From: Temnothorax longispinosus
Lineage: Eukaryota > Arthropoda > Insecta > Hymenoptera > Formicidae
Direction: 5' to 3'
Length of the DNA stretch: 64,000 nucleotides
Assembly (NCBI RefSeq): GCF_030848805.1
Contig: NC_092363.1
Span: 1,178,001 to 1,242,000 of the forward strand
In this document: positions 27,387 through 41,467 of the stretch, piece by piece
Layout: each line of letters opens with the position of its first letter
Position numbering within the stretch: position 1 is the first letter of the stretch
The notes under the pieces: model-generated
Seen by the model: only the letters and a program-made list of their open reading frames with translations
What the model was told of the DNA's origin: nothing
Databases searched by the model: none
Translations under genes and position numbers: made by a program

Positions 27387-28923
27387 CTTCGCGTTTCAGA
27401 ATTGTGCATAAAATCGCAGCTTTAAGCAGCTTAATGCAGGCAAATTTCATTAATAGCTACAGAAGAGGAAATTTATAGTTCTCTCTTGATCTTTTTTAGT
27501 ATGCGTGCGCTTTACACACATTTCACAAATATTATAATTATGGAAGTATACATTTTTGTTATAAATCATTTTTCCAATTTTTAAATTTGTTCACGTAATT
27601 TTATTTTCTTTTTTTTCCACGCTACTTATTCTACATTACGTATACCTGTCAGGCCTTATTAACACGGAGAGAACTCAAATATCAAAATAATAATAAGTCA
27701 CTAAAGTATGATAATAATGCTGTAAAAAATTTTGACACTTTAGCATTTAATTTGAATGTTCTACATAATTAATTTGATGGTGCAACACAATTATTTTCAG
27801 ATCTGTATCTAGCTAAATTTTTAAATACCTCAGCAAAACCGTTCTTTCCGTGAAACATTTGTAAGTATTCGAAAAAAATTAGTTTGTTTTTGAATCTCCT
27901 TAGGATGCTTAATCCCTACGATCTGTAAGTCGACAAGAATAAATTGCACGTTTCTAAGCATCGCCACGAGATTTACCCCTTATCGTCGAAAGGAGAATGG
28001 GTTCGATGTTTCCAGCATGCTCGCTTACTCGCTCGTGTCTCGAATAACTGTCTACAATCTCACGTATCATATAAAAAATTGCGCCTCGGTCGCTCATTTG
28101 TCCCGGTTTGACGTCTTTGCTGATGGGCTCCGCTAAAAACTCCCGTAGGGCTACCCTTCACGCACGTGCGAGCGAAATCGTAACGTATCCGCAATGAGCA
28201 GCAACGAGCGCTACTCAGGGTACCCCGGAGGGTTGGTTCGCGTATATAGATCCGGAGATTGCGATGCACCCGCGTGCAAGCGCGGATGAAGAAGCCGTGT
28301 TGGGTATGGGAACCGAGCTTTGACGTTTGATCCCGGCAACCGGTCGGAATTTCGCGAATTTTCCCCGAGTTCACATAGTGACGCGATTACAGCACGAAAT
28401 ATAGCGCGCGACCGACAGTGCCAGCAATATTCGAGGTATTTTACGATGGTACTGCTGGTACTGGTATAAGCTGAGCAATCGTCAAGTTGTGTGATACGCC
28501 AAAAATGAACTTTCATGGCACTGATGGCCGATACCAATAATTAAGGGAACGCCCTCGGGAACGCCACATGTATGAATGCTACACGGAAAGAATTTGTTGT
28601 TATATTTTACCCTTAAATTCACTACAAACTTGAGACAACTTGGCAACCAAGGAATTTTTAAAATATACAAAAGACATTTTACAAACAACGTGATGAAAAT
28701 TACCAAGCAGATTGGTAAATTTTGAAAAATTATTGAAATTTCCTAGACATATTTTAGTAAAATTAATCAAACATATTTTATATTTTAATGTAATATATAT
28801 TAATACTTTTTATTATGGTAAGATATTAATCAGAATAGCTCGCATAAAATTCTTGGTGGTACATGTTGTCCCACAACTAAATTTTAAGAGAAAATTCTCT
28901 CCGTGTATGTATATGTATACTAC

Positions 28924-29050
28924 TGAACTATTCAATTATCGAAGAGTGCAGGAGAACGTATATTCTCTCTATACTACATAGTCCTGTATATAATTACTGG
29001 TCATTACTCTTTCGATTTTGTCATCTCAAAAGTGTATGAGATATTTAGAG
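28924..29050 (+). repeat. Direct repeat copy A, about 127 bp
   Basis: This segment runs from TGAACTATT to GATATTTAGAG and matches copy B at 29673-29786 with small insertions and deletions. Shared blocks include GTGCAGGAGAAC (copy B has ATGCAGGAGAAC), ATTCTCTCTATACTACATA, GGTCATTACTCTTTC, and ATCTCAAAAGTGTATGAGAT. It may be a dispersed repeat or a local duplication; no target duplication or terminal repeats were seen. Confidence 0.85.
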
Positions 29051-29672
29051 TGAAAATTTTTTTATATTGGGCAGTGATATTCGATAGCGACATTTTAATA
29101 CGAGATCAACTGAAATCGTATCCCCAGCTGAGGAGCAAAATGATTACTCATGTGAAATCTGACACTATTAAAGTATAATTCAAAGACACTCACAACGTCG
29201 AGTACTTTTATCTCGAATGTAAAAGTTGTAGGTACTTATGTTATAAGTAAATGATCGATTACTTCTGTCAGATCTGCCTCTTTATTTGTATTATATATCA
29301 ATATTTCAATCTTTCTTAATATATTTATGCATTAAAATGCAGAAGTAGTAACATTAAACTGCTTTTAAATATTGAATAATAATAATTGATATTTTTACGA
29401 ATTTAAAAAGTAGGCGTTAAATTCTCAAAATACATAATCTAAATATTAAATTTAAATAAAATGTTACATCAAACATTACAATTAAACGTGATGTATTAAA
29501 TATGCGTATAATCAAGATCAATGTTTTTGTACTTCGAGATAAATTTCAGAAATTTTATTCAGTTTGAAAAAATAAGATCAGAAATTAAGTATATTATCTG
29601 CATATTATTTTGCAGATAATTTGTACGATATAATTCAGTATAAAAATTATTTGTTATACAAACGTACACATT

Positions 29673-29786
29673 TGAACTATTGAAGAATGCAGGAGAACAT
29701 ATTCTCTCTATACTACATATAGTCCTGTATAATTGTGGTCATTACTCTTTCAATTATCATCTCAAAAGTGTATGAGATATTTAGAG
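29673..29786 (+). repeat. Direct repeat copy B, about 114 bp
   Basis: Second copy of the segment at 28924-29050, in the same orientation and starting about 749 bases downstream. It lacks an early block of about 12 bases present in copy A and has other small indels. Similarity stops after GATATTTAGAG in both copies, so the boundary is sharp on that side. Confidence 0.85.
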
Positions 29787-30641
29787 CTAACATGGCAAAA
29801 GTGTCGAATTGTAAATCAGCGTAGAGTTACAAGAGTTAAAAGAAACTTCGGTCAGTTACCTCTAGTAACGTGTTCGAAGTTCGATATGTCACGGTTGATA
29901 ATATGCCCGACGATAAATAACGTGAGAACTGAAAGGAATAATAAACTTTCCACACAGTACTGTCAATATGAACTTTTCTTTTATGAATTTTCATGTCAAT
30001 ATAAATCTCTCGTTATTATGAATCTCGTTACATGCGGTCAGAAATATTTATAGCACATTAGGAATTATTTTAAAAATATCAAGTGTCTTAATATAACAAT
30101 ATAACTGATTAAAATATTTGATATTTTATTTTTAAAACGTATAACTAATTAATTCTAATAATGAGACTCATATAAATAATCAATACATATCGTCTATTTC
30201 AGGAACATCAATATTTCACTTACTGTAATTTTATATTTTGCTGCTTTTTTTATTTTTGTTGAACAATAAAATCAAAATTTAATTTAATTAATCATTATAT
30301 ACTTGATATTAAAAAATTACTCATAAATAATATTATTAGATAATGTATTACATTCTTATGATGCTTTTAATTATGTTTTCTAAAAATCTTGCATGCATAA
30401 CAAACACTTGAAAAAAAAATGATAATAACTTTATTGGATTTAAAGACAATTTCTCTTTCGAGAAAATTATCTTATCATTACTTATTGAGCTCGCTCTATA
30501 AAATATTTCTTATTTCCACATAAGGTTCCACTTTTCTATCTATACTCATGAATTAGTTGTATTTTCAGATGTAATTTCCGTAAAATACTGAAATGTGTCA
30601 ATAAATAATCGATAGAACAAGTTCTATTTTATAACAAAAGA

Positions 30642-30665
30642 ATGTATGTATGTATGTATGTATGT
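30642..30665. repeat. (ATGT)6 microsatellite
   Basis: Six perfect ATGT units, followed about 36 bases later by an (AT)n run. Confidence 0.95.
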
Positions 30666-30698
30666 GTATCTGATGATCTGGTCGCCCGCACGTTATAC

Positions 30699-30701
<3 letters not shown>

Positions 30702-30737
<36 letters not shown>
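30702..30737. repeat. (AT)18 microsatellite
   Basis: A pure AT dinucleotide run of about 36 bases that ends at CGACAG. Confidence 0.95.
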
Positions 30738-30740
<3 letters not shown>

Positions 30741-33700
30741 CAGTTTCATATTATATATTCCAGAATTAAACTTTAATCTGTTCGGCTAATTAATCCGTTC
30801 TAGTTCATTCATTTTAGGGCAATGGAGCTGCGAGATATTATTTTAATCTCCGACATAGTTTCTTTCCAATATATTATACGTATATTATATGTATATACAT
30901 ATATAATAAAATCTTTCAGATCATTTTTAACAGAATTAGATCCATTACCGAGAATTAAAATAATATATAAAGTATTATTCATCGATATGACAGTAAAATT
31001 GTAACGCGGGAACTATGTTACTGAATTAGAACAACGAAAGAGATTGTTGCGTATATTGAATCTTTTTATTCAATGTTTTCAAGCAACAAATATATATACA
31101 AATAGATAATGAATTACTCACTCCATGATTGCTTCGCCGTCGTCCGATGCCTTTCGGATCTTCATCACTTTCTTCCATTGTCTGTGCACCCATTCGCGAA
31201 AGCGTTAATTACAATTGCACGTGCATTAATTACCGGAATACGACGACCGTGCAGCACTTTGCACGGGCACGCCTGACATTAACCGTACACGACCGTGCTG
31301 TTTGTTACACTAGGACAAAGGAACGATTGCGTGACAGATGTACGATCGCGCAAAGCTACAATCCGCCGAATGTCTCGTAAATAAGTCAAGCGAACGGATT
31401 TTTAATGACCGAAGGTTTTAGAAAGATCGCCGATACACAAATGCCAAGTGTATATATGCAGCGCGATTAAATAATAAAACGCGAAGCTAATTATGATTGT
31501 ACATATTGATTAAACGCAATGCGACGTTTCATCGATTGGCCGAATACGAAAGTAGTGTTGATAACGAGGTTGATAACTTCGGCGATATTGCTTAATACAA
31601 TGCAAATCGAGATACGGCTAATTAAAATTCAACCTATTGTCTAGAAATATATACGATATCAATATTCAATATTGCGATGTGCACGATACATCTCACAAAT
31701 GTATAAATCGTGCGAGATATATATCACTGGTAACATATGTATCACTGATAAGTGTTCGATATATCACGGCTTTTCGTTGGTTAAATTCCTCACAATCAGT
31801 CCAACGATTCGCGTTCTCAATCCGGAAACGATGGGGCGTTAGTTGAAAAAAAAGAGTTCAAAGCACGGCGCAACATATATCCGAATCCAAACGTCCAGCC
31901 TAGGAAGTAACTCTATATATCGACCTAAATACGGTAGTGAAACGATTCACCATTCTAATCCTCTATCGCGCTGATTTCCGTTTCAAACAAGTAAATTGCA
32001 CGAGATATCTATCTGAAATAACCGTCGCCTCGTAGTTAATCACGCTAGCCGATGATCGTTCGCAAAGGAATGATCGCGTATTCTCTTCTGGTATTTATCG
32101 CGGCCACGTTCCGAGTGATAATAGCACGACGAGACGCACGAAATAGCCTGCGGCGCTGCTTGTTTGTTCGACTCTCATCTCGCGAAAAATAGCGACCTTG
32201 TGTATACAATAGCGTGCTGTAAAGAGTCATAAAAATCAAAACAATGAACGCCGTACATCCTATACCTTGCCGTTACAAACTTAATATTACAATGACAACG
32301 TACGTAAAAAAAATTCCGTTTCTTTATATTTCAAGTTAATCTCGATACAAATAAAATTATTATACAATAGTTTGCACTTTATTTAGTCATTTAGTCAATT
32401 GACTAGTGTCACCTAAAATGATAATTAATTCTGAGAATATCTTGGAAGATCAAATTTATTATTTTGATCCTGATTTGAGAATGGGTTATGGTTTTTAATA
32501 CCTATACTTTTGATATGCCTACATATTATTTAAATTTTTCGTTCTTCTTTAAATAATAATTGGAAAATGATTGAATAATTACTTCATTTAAAAAGAAGTG
32601 TTAAATGTGAAACATTTATTCGAAGAACTAAATTTTTTATTTTGATCAAAAATATAGATGCAAATTAATTCATTATTATTGTCTTCTTTTCCATACTTTA
32701 ATTCAAAAATCGTGTGAGCTTAATAATTCAAGAGGTTGAAAAACTCATCGCAAGAAATATTTTATCTCGGTTTCTTTATTTATTAAAATCATCGAATTTT
32801 ACTGCTCCTGTGGCATAAAACACGGAAACAATATTGATAAACATTAATTTTTATAAAAATCTCTCTTTCCCCAATCCAAACCAAAGCAAAAAAATTTATT
32901 CCTGAAATAAATGTTAGATTTAATATTGTTAATATATCCATATAATTGCTATATCCACATCGAGAACAAAATACATATCGCTGTCTTATTGCAACATGTA
33001 ATGCAAAAAAAAATTTTGACATCGTCATTTAGAGCACAAATATAGAGAGTAGTATTGTACTTCTCCTAATTGTAATATTTTGAAAGTTTATTTTTACATT
33101 TCTGGTTCTTTACGAGTAATCATTTTGCTTTTGAGCTAAAGATTGAAATCAATAAAATTGTCTTAGCACACGTAGAATCTCTTTTTAAATCACTTTTTAC
33201 TTAGAAATTTTAGTACACAAGTTCTTTTTGCACTTAACTGACATGAGATTTATAAACTATTAATACGTTCATATGTAATCTTCTCTGAATAATTGACTAT
33301 TGTGAACCGCGAGAAGCAGAACTCGACTTGTGTCTCAAAATAAACTTCATCTGATTGTGAGTTTCTCAGTTGAATCGCGCGATTAGAAATATCACTTTGA
33401 CTCTTGAGATCCATTTATCAAATTACACTTTAAGATAGATTTTAGCTGAGTTCTTCAGCAGAAATGTGACTATAAATACAGTTAATTCATAAAGCCGTCA
33501 GAAGTCTCGTCAATCTTTAGGAGGGCCGTTTAATATTTTGATTATTTCTTTACGCGTGCATGCGTTGAAGAGCTAAACCGTTTCGGACTTTGATTTATCG
33601 TGAGAATTACTATATAAATGCACGCAAGGTATTATGGAATTTTTCGTCATGAAATTTTTCATCGGCGCTTTATTCCCCGACCTACATAGTACGTCCGTGC

Positions 33701-36700
33701 ATTTTCGCATGCTCACCGACATTGAGGATAAGCGGAAAAATGCCACAGCCAGGATCAAAGTCAATAAATTCGGGCAACAAACAGAATGCAATCTCCTAAA
33801 AGCTACGTTCGCGTTCGTAAGCGAAATAAATATCTCGTGCGCCGGCCCGCTTCGAGATTCGGCTGAGGTTCAAGCCGGGCATTGTCTGTCGGGTTTCCGG
33901 TGGACCGTATCCCTTTGCATCTTCCAACGTCCATTTAAACTTCCATTTTGTTTGTCGTTATCGCGCCCCTAAACCTCTTCATGCAGTTCGGCGTCTTTGC
34001 GCTCAACAAAGCGGGCAAAAAAGAAGAAGGAGACAAGAAAGAAAAGCCCGAGGAGAAGAGGCAAAGTGCGAGGGAGGGAATAAGAACGTTCAAAATGCGC
34101 TATTTTATCATAGCTTCGCTGACGGTTAAGCGTGCCTCGCGGGCGTCTACCGTTAAGAAGACGAAAACGACAACGCCGGCGACTGCAACGGCGATGAAAC
34201 GTGCCGTCGGCCCCTGGGTGTCCCGCGTGTGCTCGAGCTCGAAGCTACATGAAAATCCCATAGTCGTATGCTGGTTGGGAGTACTCGTGGCGCGACAAAG
34301 ACGGATAAAAGGCGGAGTCGACGAAAGGACCCCGAGAATTATTACAACGGCAAACGAGGGGATAGGTCGTGTCGTCGCCGCAGCAATACGCGGCAACGCA
34401 ATTTGCACTTGTTGCCGTCAACACAGTCTGTGCATTAAGCTTTATTAAACCGGTACGACGAGTGTTTAATTTAAAATTACTCCCCGGGTCCGACAAAATC
34501 GGCGGCGCCGTCATTCGCCATGCAGAGAATTCATTGCGAAATTGGATCACGCGCCTGAGAAATAAAATCAATCTCGCGTGCGTCAAGCAGGGACGAAACA
34601 CGAGAGGATATCGATCATGGTTAAGATCACCGCGCTCGTAGCTGGCGCGGCTTGATTAATTGACAGAATCGATCCTGTGGTCTAGCGAGTTTATGCGGTA
34701 AACGTAAGCTGATTTCGGCCACATTGTTGCAGCCGTGACAGTTTGGATAGAAAAGCATTAAACTGCTTAAGCAGCCAATCGGATGTGAGGCAGATTTCTG
34801 CAGCTACAAATTTAGGGAATGTGAAATAAATATATGTGCACAAGTCACAATGTAGGCAATACGACGCGCTATAAGTCAAACTAAATTGTTTTCGCTGTAC
34901 GTATAAATATTGTTAATTAAAAGCGCCGCGAGACAGTGAAATATAGCCCGTTCGATACTTTCTATATATCCCCGCCGGTGATGTTACAGGACGGTAGAAA
35001 ACATAGTTGACTTTACTGCGGAGCGAATGGCGCGCACATACGGAGCATCAAGCCGGGAAAATGTGCACTAGACACGTTCGAATGATACACGTACAATAGG
35101 TGTAGTTGCGGTACATGTTGAACTGTCAGTAACAAAGTAGACCGACTGAGAGTAAACAGAGGCCGGGGATTGTAGATACTACAAAACTACATAAACCGTG
35201 AAATGCCGTCGTACGATTAGAAGAGCGTTGATTTAAGCGCCGATTTCAGCGCTGCGCTTGAAATTTAGGTGTTTGATTTTACGGACCGATGCTGGTAGCA
35301 ATAAGAAACAACTGAATAACTGACTATCGTTCTCATGTTTGAATTGCGTCCATACGCCGCGTTTGTGTGAACATTGTATCATCAGCAATACCACCGACAT
35401 AACATGAGCGATACGTATAACCAATCTTACAAATATCACTCGCTATCGTTTCGGGAACTTTCCTGTCGCCGTGTAACATTAACTATACATCGCATATATG
35501 ATTTTCGAAGTAGCGAAGGAAGTTCGTGAATGGCAGTGACGCAGAGAAAAGGGAGAGGAGGAAGCGAGTCTGTAAAATCCGATTGCTACCGCCGAGAAAG
35601 CCAATATTCTACAACAAAATCGATACTCTAAATAAATATTATTCGATAGATACTCGAATTGACGGTGTATCTCCCGTTTGTCGCCGAAAGCCAATATTTA
35701 TTTCGCTGGACTGAGAAGCAGGAGTCCTGCGCTAGAGACGCGTATATTACATACCCTTACAAAAAATTTGCTGGATAAATATGTAGCTTCGATATATCGA
35801 TATATCGAGCCGCGCAAGTATCGGATCGTGCACATTTTCGACCAAGGTATAAGGTATCTTTAGTGCGCCAAATGGCTCAATGTAAAAGCTCGTAGCAAGT
35901 ACCTCGAAGCTAGCTCTTCCATTAATAATATATGTAAGTTTTTTTTAACTTGTTATTAAACTGCAAAAAATGCAATTTTATACGGGGCATATAATGTGTG
36001 TCTTACTTTCTGCGCGTCCGTGCCTGGAAATGGACAGAAAACTTCTGGAAAACTTCGCAGCTAGCAGCAATATCTGAAAAAAAAAAAAATATATGGTTAA
36101 TATTTAATTACGTAATAAAGATATGTATAGTGCATTTATATATATATATATTTTATGTATATATGTTATGTAAATTTTATACATATTATACATATATAGA
36201 TTTATTGCAATACAATAATGTATTGATTCGCGCAGCTGACAATGCAGATAAGATATTCTTTAGATGGATTAACGTGCAGGATGCGTAGCATGTTCATTAC
36301 AAGCGAATCTATGAACATTACCTCCGCACTGGTAGCGCATTAATGCGAGATAATACTGATTTATGTGAAGCCTTACGGTCGAGTTTAGGTCGAGTTTGTG
36401 TCACATGTACTTCCACACAACGTGAATTTCACCTGGAATATCGATCAAATGCGTGTACCGATTTTATTGCCATTTTATATATGACGTTCAATTAATTTAT
36501 AATAACATTTAAAATAAAATTAATGATAAACATCCCATTTTTGCATTACAATTTTTTTCAAAACTTATTATCCTAAAATTCTTTAAAACAGAATATTAAA
36601 AAACACAATCTCTATTTATTTGTCATTTTTTTTATCCTTTCTTCAAAAATTAATATAACGAAATTAAAGAGAGCTAAAAATAAATTCCTTTTTGGTGTTA

Positions 36701-39700
36701 TAATGATACATTCTATATTAATGTTTAATCTTTTTGCCAACTTTATAAATATATATATATATAATGATATGGTCTTTAAATCATTTATAGTACCAGAATC
36801 TCGAAACGCACAGCAATGTAGTTTGCCGCGTTCGTGACATATATTTGCGATCGCAAGGACGGAAAATTGCTACGAAGGTTCGCAAGAAAGGTACGGAGTC
36901 GTGGCAACGGAGATTGGCAGTGCGCCAAAGCGCAGCGATGTGACGGGGGAAAAGAGCCGTGCATCATTGATGATTCGGTTCTGATACCGCTTCCATTCTT
37001 CACAATGCAAGATGCATCGTTGGCTGCAAGTCTCGCGAGTTAGCATCTCGCGATGCTGCATTGCAAAGCAAAAGGGCGGAAATCGGAATCCGTAATTCGA
37101 TTACTGTATAAAATATGCCATTCGGATTATACCGTCGAAATGAATCGCGCAACGAATTCATAACGGGAATAAATTCAGCCATCCGACATTCCGTATGTTA
37201 TTGCCGCGCTCTCGTGTCCCCGCGCGAAATCGAGCGTACCAGCGTATGCAATCCGTTGACAATATTCGAAAAGCGCTCTTCATCCGTGCCAATTTTCGTG
37301 TTCGTTAATCGCGAGTTACGTCCCTCATCCGATTATGATTCGATACCCGTTGCAATTCCAGCCGCGCGCTGACTGCAACACCCACGGACAGGTACCAAAA
37401 TCTTCACTGTTACGCATCGTGTCGTGAGATAAAAACAGCATCGCTTCTCCGCTTTTTATTAAATTTCACGAGATATACCGGTCTGTGCGTAGGTTTGCTC
37501 GCGAGAGCGAGTAGAAAAATGGAATAAGAAGAAGGAAAAAGACAAAAGAATTTTTAAAATGATTGAAAACGCGAATGCAATCGGCCGGATAAGCATGCCG
37601 GATAATATGCATTTCGTAGGGAAAAAGAGCGGGAAATAATGCAAAGTGTGCAACTGGCAAACGAGAGATACGAGTAGCGAGCTGTCGGCGCAGCTGTGAC
37701 TGTTTCTACCGTCGCGTCGCGTCGAGTGAATCGGTTCTCTCCGGCTGCTATAATAACAGGAGATGAAGGAACAGTGGAACAGGGTCGTGATGCGACGCCC
37801 TCGGAAATTAAACGTAACGACTCATGCAGTAAAAGAGCGCGAAAGCATTGGGCTATTATATATAGCGGCATTAATTTATACGTCGAAGGATCAGTGCCTA
37901 ACGCTAAAGGAAAATTAGAAAAGGGTCTGAAGCTACAAATCAGAGTGTAACAGGTTCTTGTGATAGCTTACACCGATATAGTTAAACTAATTTCAATTAC
38001 TTAGAATAGAATCGGTTTGATTAAGAAATAAGACAAGGTTTTAATTAAATCCGTTGCTTGAACCTAATGCATTTTACAATAACTTAAAATTGAATGAGTT
38101 ATAACTAAGTATTTAACGTTATCCGTTTCCGCTTTTAATTATACACAAACATAATTATACAAAAATTATATAAATATTATAGATATATAGATTTAATTAT
38201 ATAATTTTCTGTGACATTTCTTTAAATTATAATGTGACACTATCTTCTTATTTCGGGATTATTAAATAATGAAGATTCTTCGTGGTATGTGGCTAATGGT
38301 ATATATATTAAAAAGTAATTGAGTTAAGTTAACTTAAAACAAAGTGTGTATTTAGAATACAATTAAAAGATAATTATGAAAATTAATAAACATAAATAGC
38401 GTATTAAAATATCAGTAAAGAAATATGTATAATTATGGTGAGCAAGATAAATTTGAAAAAGATAAATCATACTTGAACTTTATATCTCGGTTGAAAAATA
38501 CGCGAGAAATCTATTCGCGATTTTAATAGAAGTGCAGTGAATTAAATAGTGGTAGGAAATAATTCATGATGTACTTTATGCGCCTCGATATTGAAAGTAT
38601 TCCTCGCTATTGCAATCGTCGAGGAGATTTCGCCGGTCTTGGAATCGCGACGGGACGATTAAGAAAACTCGATATTCAAATCAATTGCTACCCCATTGCC
38701 GTAAACTACCAGACAGTCTCATAAATTCGACAAAATGCAAACCGCGTGGAAACCTTAGCGCATACTGTGTAACAAGTATTACGGCAGCGCGATATGCGAG
38801 ATTTTCATCGCGAAGTATTCTTCTGCGCGAACAAGTTCTCGCATTATCATTAGAAAATGTGTGCGCGATCCGCGGCGTTCGAAAGTCACGTTTGTTCACA
38901 TATGCATTTATTCGCGAGCTCATTGCCATGGTACATACACGGTCGAAAACTGCGAAAAAGCACTTCACTCTTCATCGCTCGCGCCTCGACGAGAGTTTAA
39001 CATTTACTTTAATATAGGGAAGGTGTAAATGACAGCTAACGAAGCGCGAGCAACGAGAGCGCTCCTATAGTTATGCTAAAATGTAATGAAGAAGGCTCTC
39101 ATCATTTTCAAAGAGTTTTCAATTCCGGAGTGGAATCCTATTTTATCGTAACGTAGTAATTAGGACAGAGATTATTACAACTGCGACGTACACAATAATG
39201 CGACGTCTCGACCCACCGACGGCAAATTACGAAACTCCGAACTCTGGAAGTAAACTCTGGTCGGTCCGATACGGAGGAAGATCCTGGCACCAGGACCGAG
39301 TTTACTTTGGCGCTCTAAAGTACCACAACTCTCGCAACCCGCCTACGAAATAGCATATTATAATAACTTATCGTTAATTTCGGCCTGCTTTACCCGCGTA
39401 ACTTTCGTAACGGAAAACCGTTCGTTGCGCCGAAGGTATATAACATTAAGTAGGTAGATCAATTTTCTATATCGATAGAAAACAGACGTGCGCGTTAACT
39501 CGATACCGAGAAAGTTAACGTAATCCCTTATGCCGCCTGCATCATTACATAAACGCAGCGCATCGCATTAATGCACCGTCTCTTCTTATAATTTATCCTC
39601 TAATCAACCGGCGTCTTCATTTCGGAGGATAATCCTAGATATTGTTTTCATCTAATCCTACCGATGTTGCCTATGAGGTTAATTAACAAAATTACCAGGC

Positions 39701-41413
39701 GCGCTCGCGGAGCGCAAATTTATCGTAACACGTAGAAACGCAATCTCGGCGGTAATTTCATCAACGTGCGGCACGGCAACGAGTAACGAAACACGTACTT
39801 ATCGCAATGCGTATTATTTCAAGGTTTCCAAGGTTCGTGAAGCGTTCGGGATAAAGGAGCCAGAATAATTCACGACCCCTCCTCCCCTTATATACGTACG
39901 TTCCATCGGAGACGCATTACTCACGCCACATTAATCCCGAAGAGCCAAAGAGGGTCGCTTTTTGCGTCGGAGTTTTATGACGGGTAAATCACGCTACACC
40001 AGAAATTGCACCCACTCTCATCGCGTCTAAACGCAGAGCGCTGTCCCGTTTTAACGGCAACACATTGTTCAGTTCGATGGCCTATCGACAACTGTAACTC
40101 GTATGCAGCAGAATTACACGCGTCCCATGCGTTGTGTTGTCTGTAACTGATGTTTACGAGCCTGTAAACCGGCGTACATATATGTAGCACGCGATACTAA
40201 TCATGCTTCTCCAACTTTTTGAAGCGATAACACGCCAAATCTGATAGAAATGCTGATTTCAATTTATAATTCATAATGATCATTTTCCGTAAAGTAAAAT
40301 TGGATTACCAAACTGTACTCGGTATTAAATGGGTACGATAACGGATCGATATGATGAGTTAAACAAGTTTTCACTGTGAATGGCATTGAAATTCAATATC
40401 GTCGAATTTAATAGTAATTGATAGTAATCGTATATTGGATTGCCAGCAAATTGGCAATCCAATACATGAATCTCGCGGCCAGATCTCACGGAAACAAATG
40501 CTAGAATTAAAAAAAAATCAAGCAAAAAGCGTGATAAGCTATAAATTGAAGACTCGGGATGCATCCGATATCATACAAAAAAATCGTAGCTGCTTCGTTA
40601 ATTTTCAGGATATTATTTCAGGACTTGTAGATCGTTTTGGCTTGTTAATTAAAAGTTGATAAAGACATTTCGAATATGGAGTATCTGACAAATCTCGAAA
40701 TACAGTAAAAATACAAAATAGTACGCATTCCAAGCACGTGTAAAACGGAACAACGTGTGCGTAGGGTGAGAAAATTCTCGAGATTATTGCAGGATGCAAA
40801 GGATTCTACTCACAAAGAACAGAATGCAAGGGAGAACGCGTATGTAATGCTATCTACAATATCAGACGCGACAACATATTCATCGACAACATATTCAATA
40901 TACTTCATGCTGCTTTACATACTTGCTGCGTTACGACATACGAACGCGCATCTATCACAAATGGGATCACGGAGCATAGGCAAGACAGGAATTTCAGACT
41001 CGTACGCAAATACCGAATTTCTGTCGTGTCTAGTTTATCGGGAAGAGAATTGTGTCATCGAACAAATCGCACCCTATTTCTGATGCGAAGCCTCGCTTAA
41101 TGATTTCGTGCCATAGTCAGTTTCGTGACCGCACTGTCCAATCATCGAATAGCTTCGAATTTCATTGACCGATGCCACATAGGTAGAGCGCTATGTAACT
41201 GTCTAACTGTAGTACAAAAGCATTCGATGATTCGATAACTAAAAGTTTATAGAAGTTGAAATTCTTACATACAAGTTTTAGATTAAAGTTTTTAACATGC
41301 GTAAATCGACAAATATAATTCAAAATTTAAGAACGTACATTATTTTATATACATATAGTTCAACATTGTTTCAATATAAAAAAATTATTTTTAAATTTAT
41401 TAAACTTTATCCC

Positions 41414-41416
<3 letters not shown>
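30738..41416. other. Long non-coding stretch, alternating composition
   Basis: No gene could be supported. GC- and CpG-richer parts lie at about 33850-34700, 36800-37400 and 38600-40200. The longest ATG-started frame of the window (33948-34448 plus, 166 codons) is Lys/Arg/Ala/Thr-rich, partly encoded by a polypurine stretch at about 34016-34085, and lies opposite a 102-codon minus frame; it has no recognisable domain. A perfect 13-bp-arm hairpin lies at 40433-40464. Confidence 0.5.
40433..40464. repeat. Perfect 13-bp-arm hairpin with 6-base loop
   Basis: TATTGGATTGCCA (40433-40445) and TGGCAATCCAATA (40452-40464) are exact reverse complements around GCAAAT. Each arm contains an ATTGG/CCAAT-type core. 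It is too short for a typical animal miRNA precursor by itself. Whether it is a protein-binding dyad, a small element scar or chance is unknown. Confidence 0.8.

Positions 41417-41464
<48 letters not shown>
41417..41464. repeat. (TC)24 microsatellite
   Basis: A pure TC run of 48 bases, bordered by CCCATT and AACAATTC. It accounts for the Ser-Leu stretch of the 86-codon frame covering it. Confidence 0.97.

Positions 41465-41467
<3 letters not shown>

Larger units (their letters stand above)
27387..30641. other. AT-rich non-coding stretch with a duplicated segment
   Basis: No gene recognised. It contains a GC-richer patch at about 27960-28400 with overlapping domain-less frames (104 and 108 codons on the minus strand), and a pair of direct repeats described separately. 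Most of the remainder is strongly AT-rich. Confidence 0.55.

Noticed and set aside
30860..30910. Palindromic AT-rich sequence
   Set aside because: It is made of TATA/ATAT simple sequence, which forms palindromes by chance.
33948..34448. Longest ATG-started open frame (166 codons, plus strand)
   Set aside because: It has no recognisable domain, its basic stretch is the translation of a polypurine segment, a 102-codon frame lies on the opposite strand of the same DNA, and a frame of this length is not surprising in 64 kb of GC-richer sequence. A coding-conservation test against related genomes would decide.
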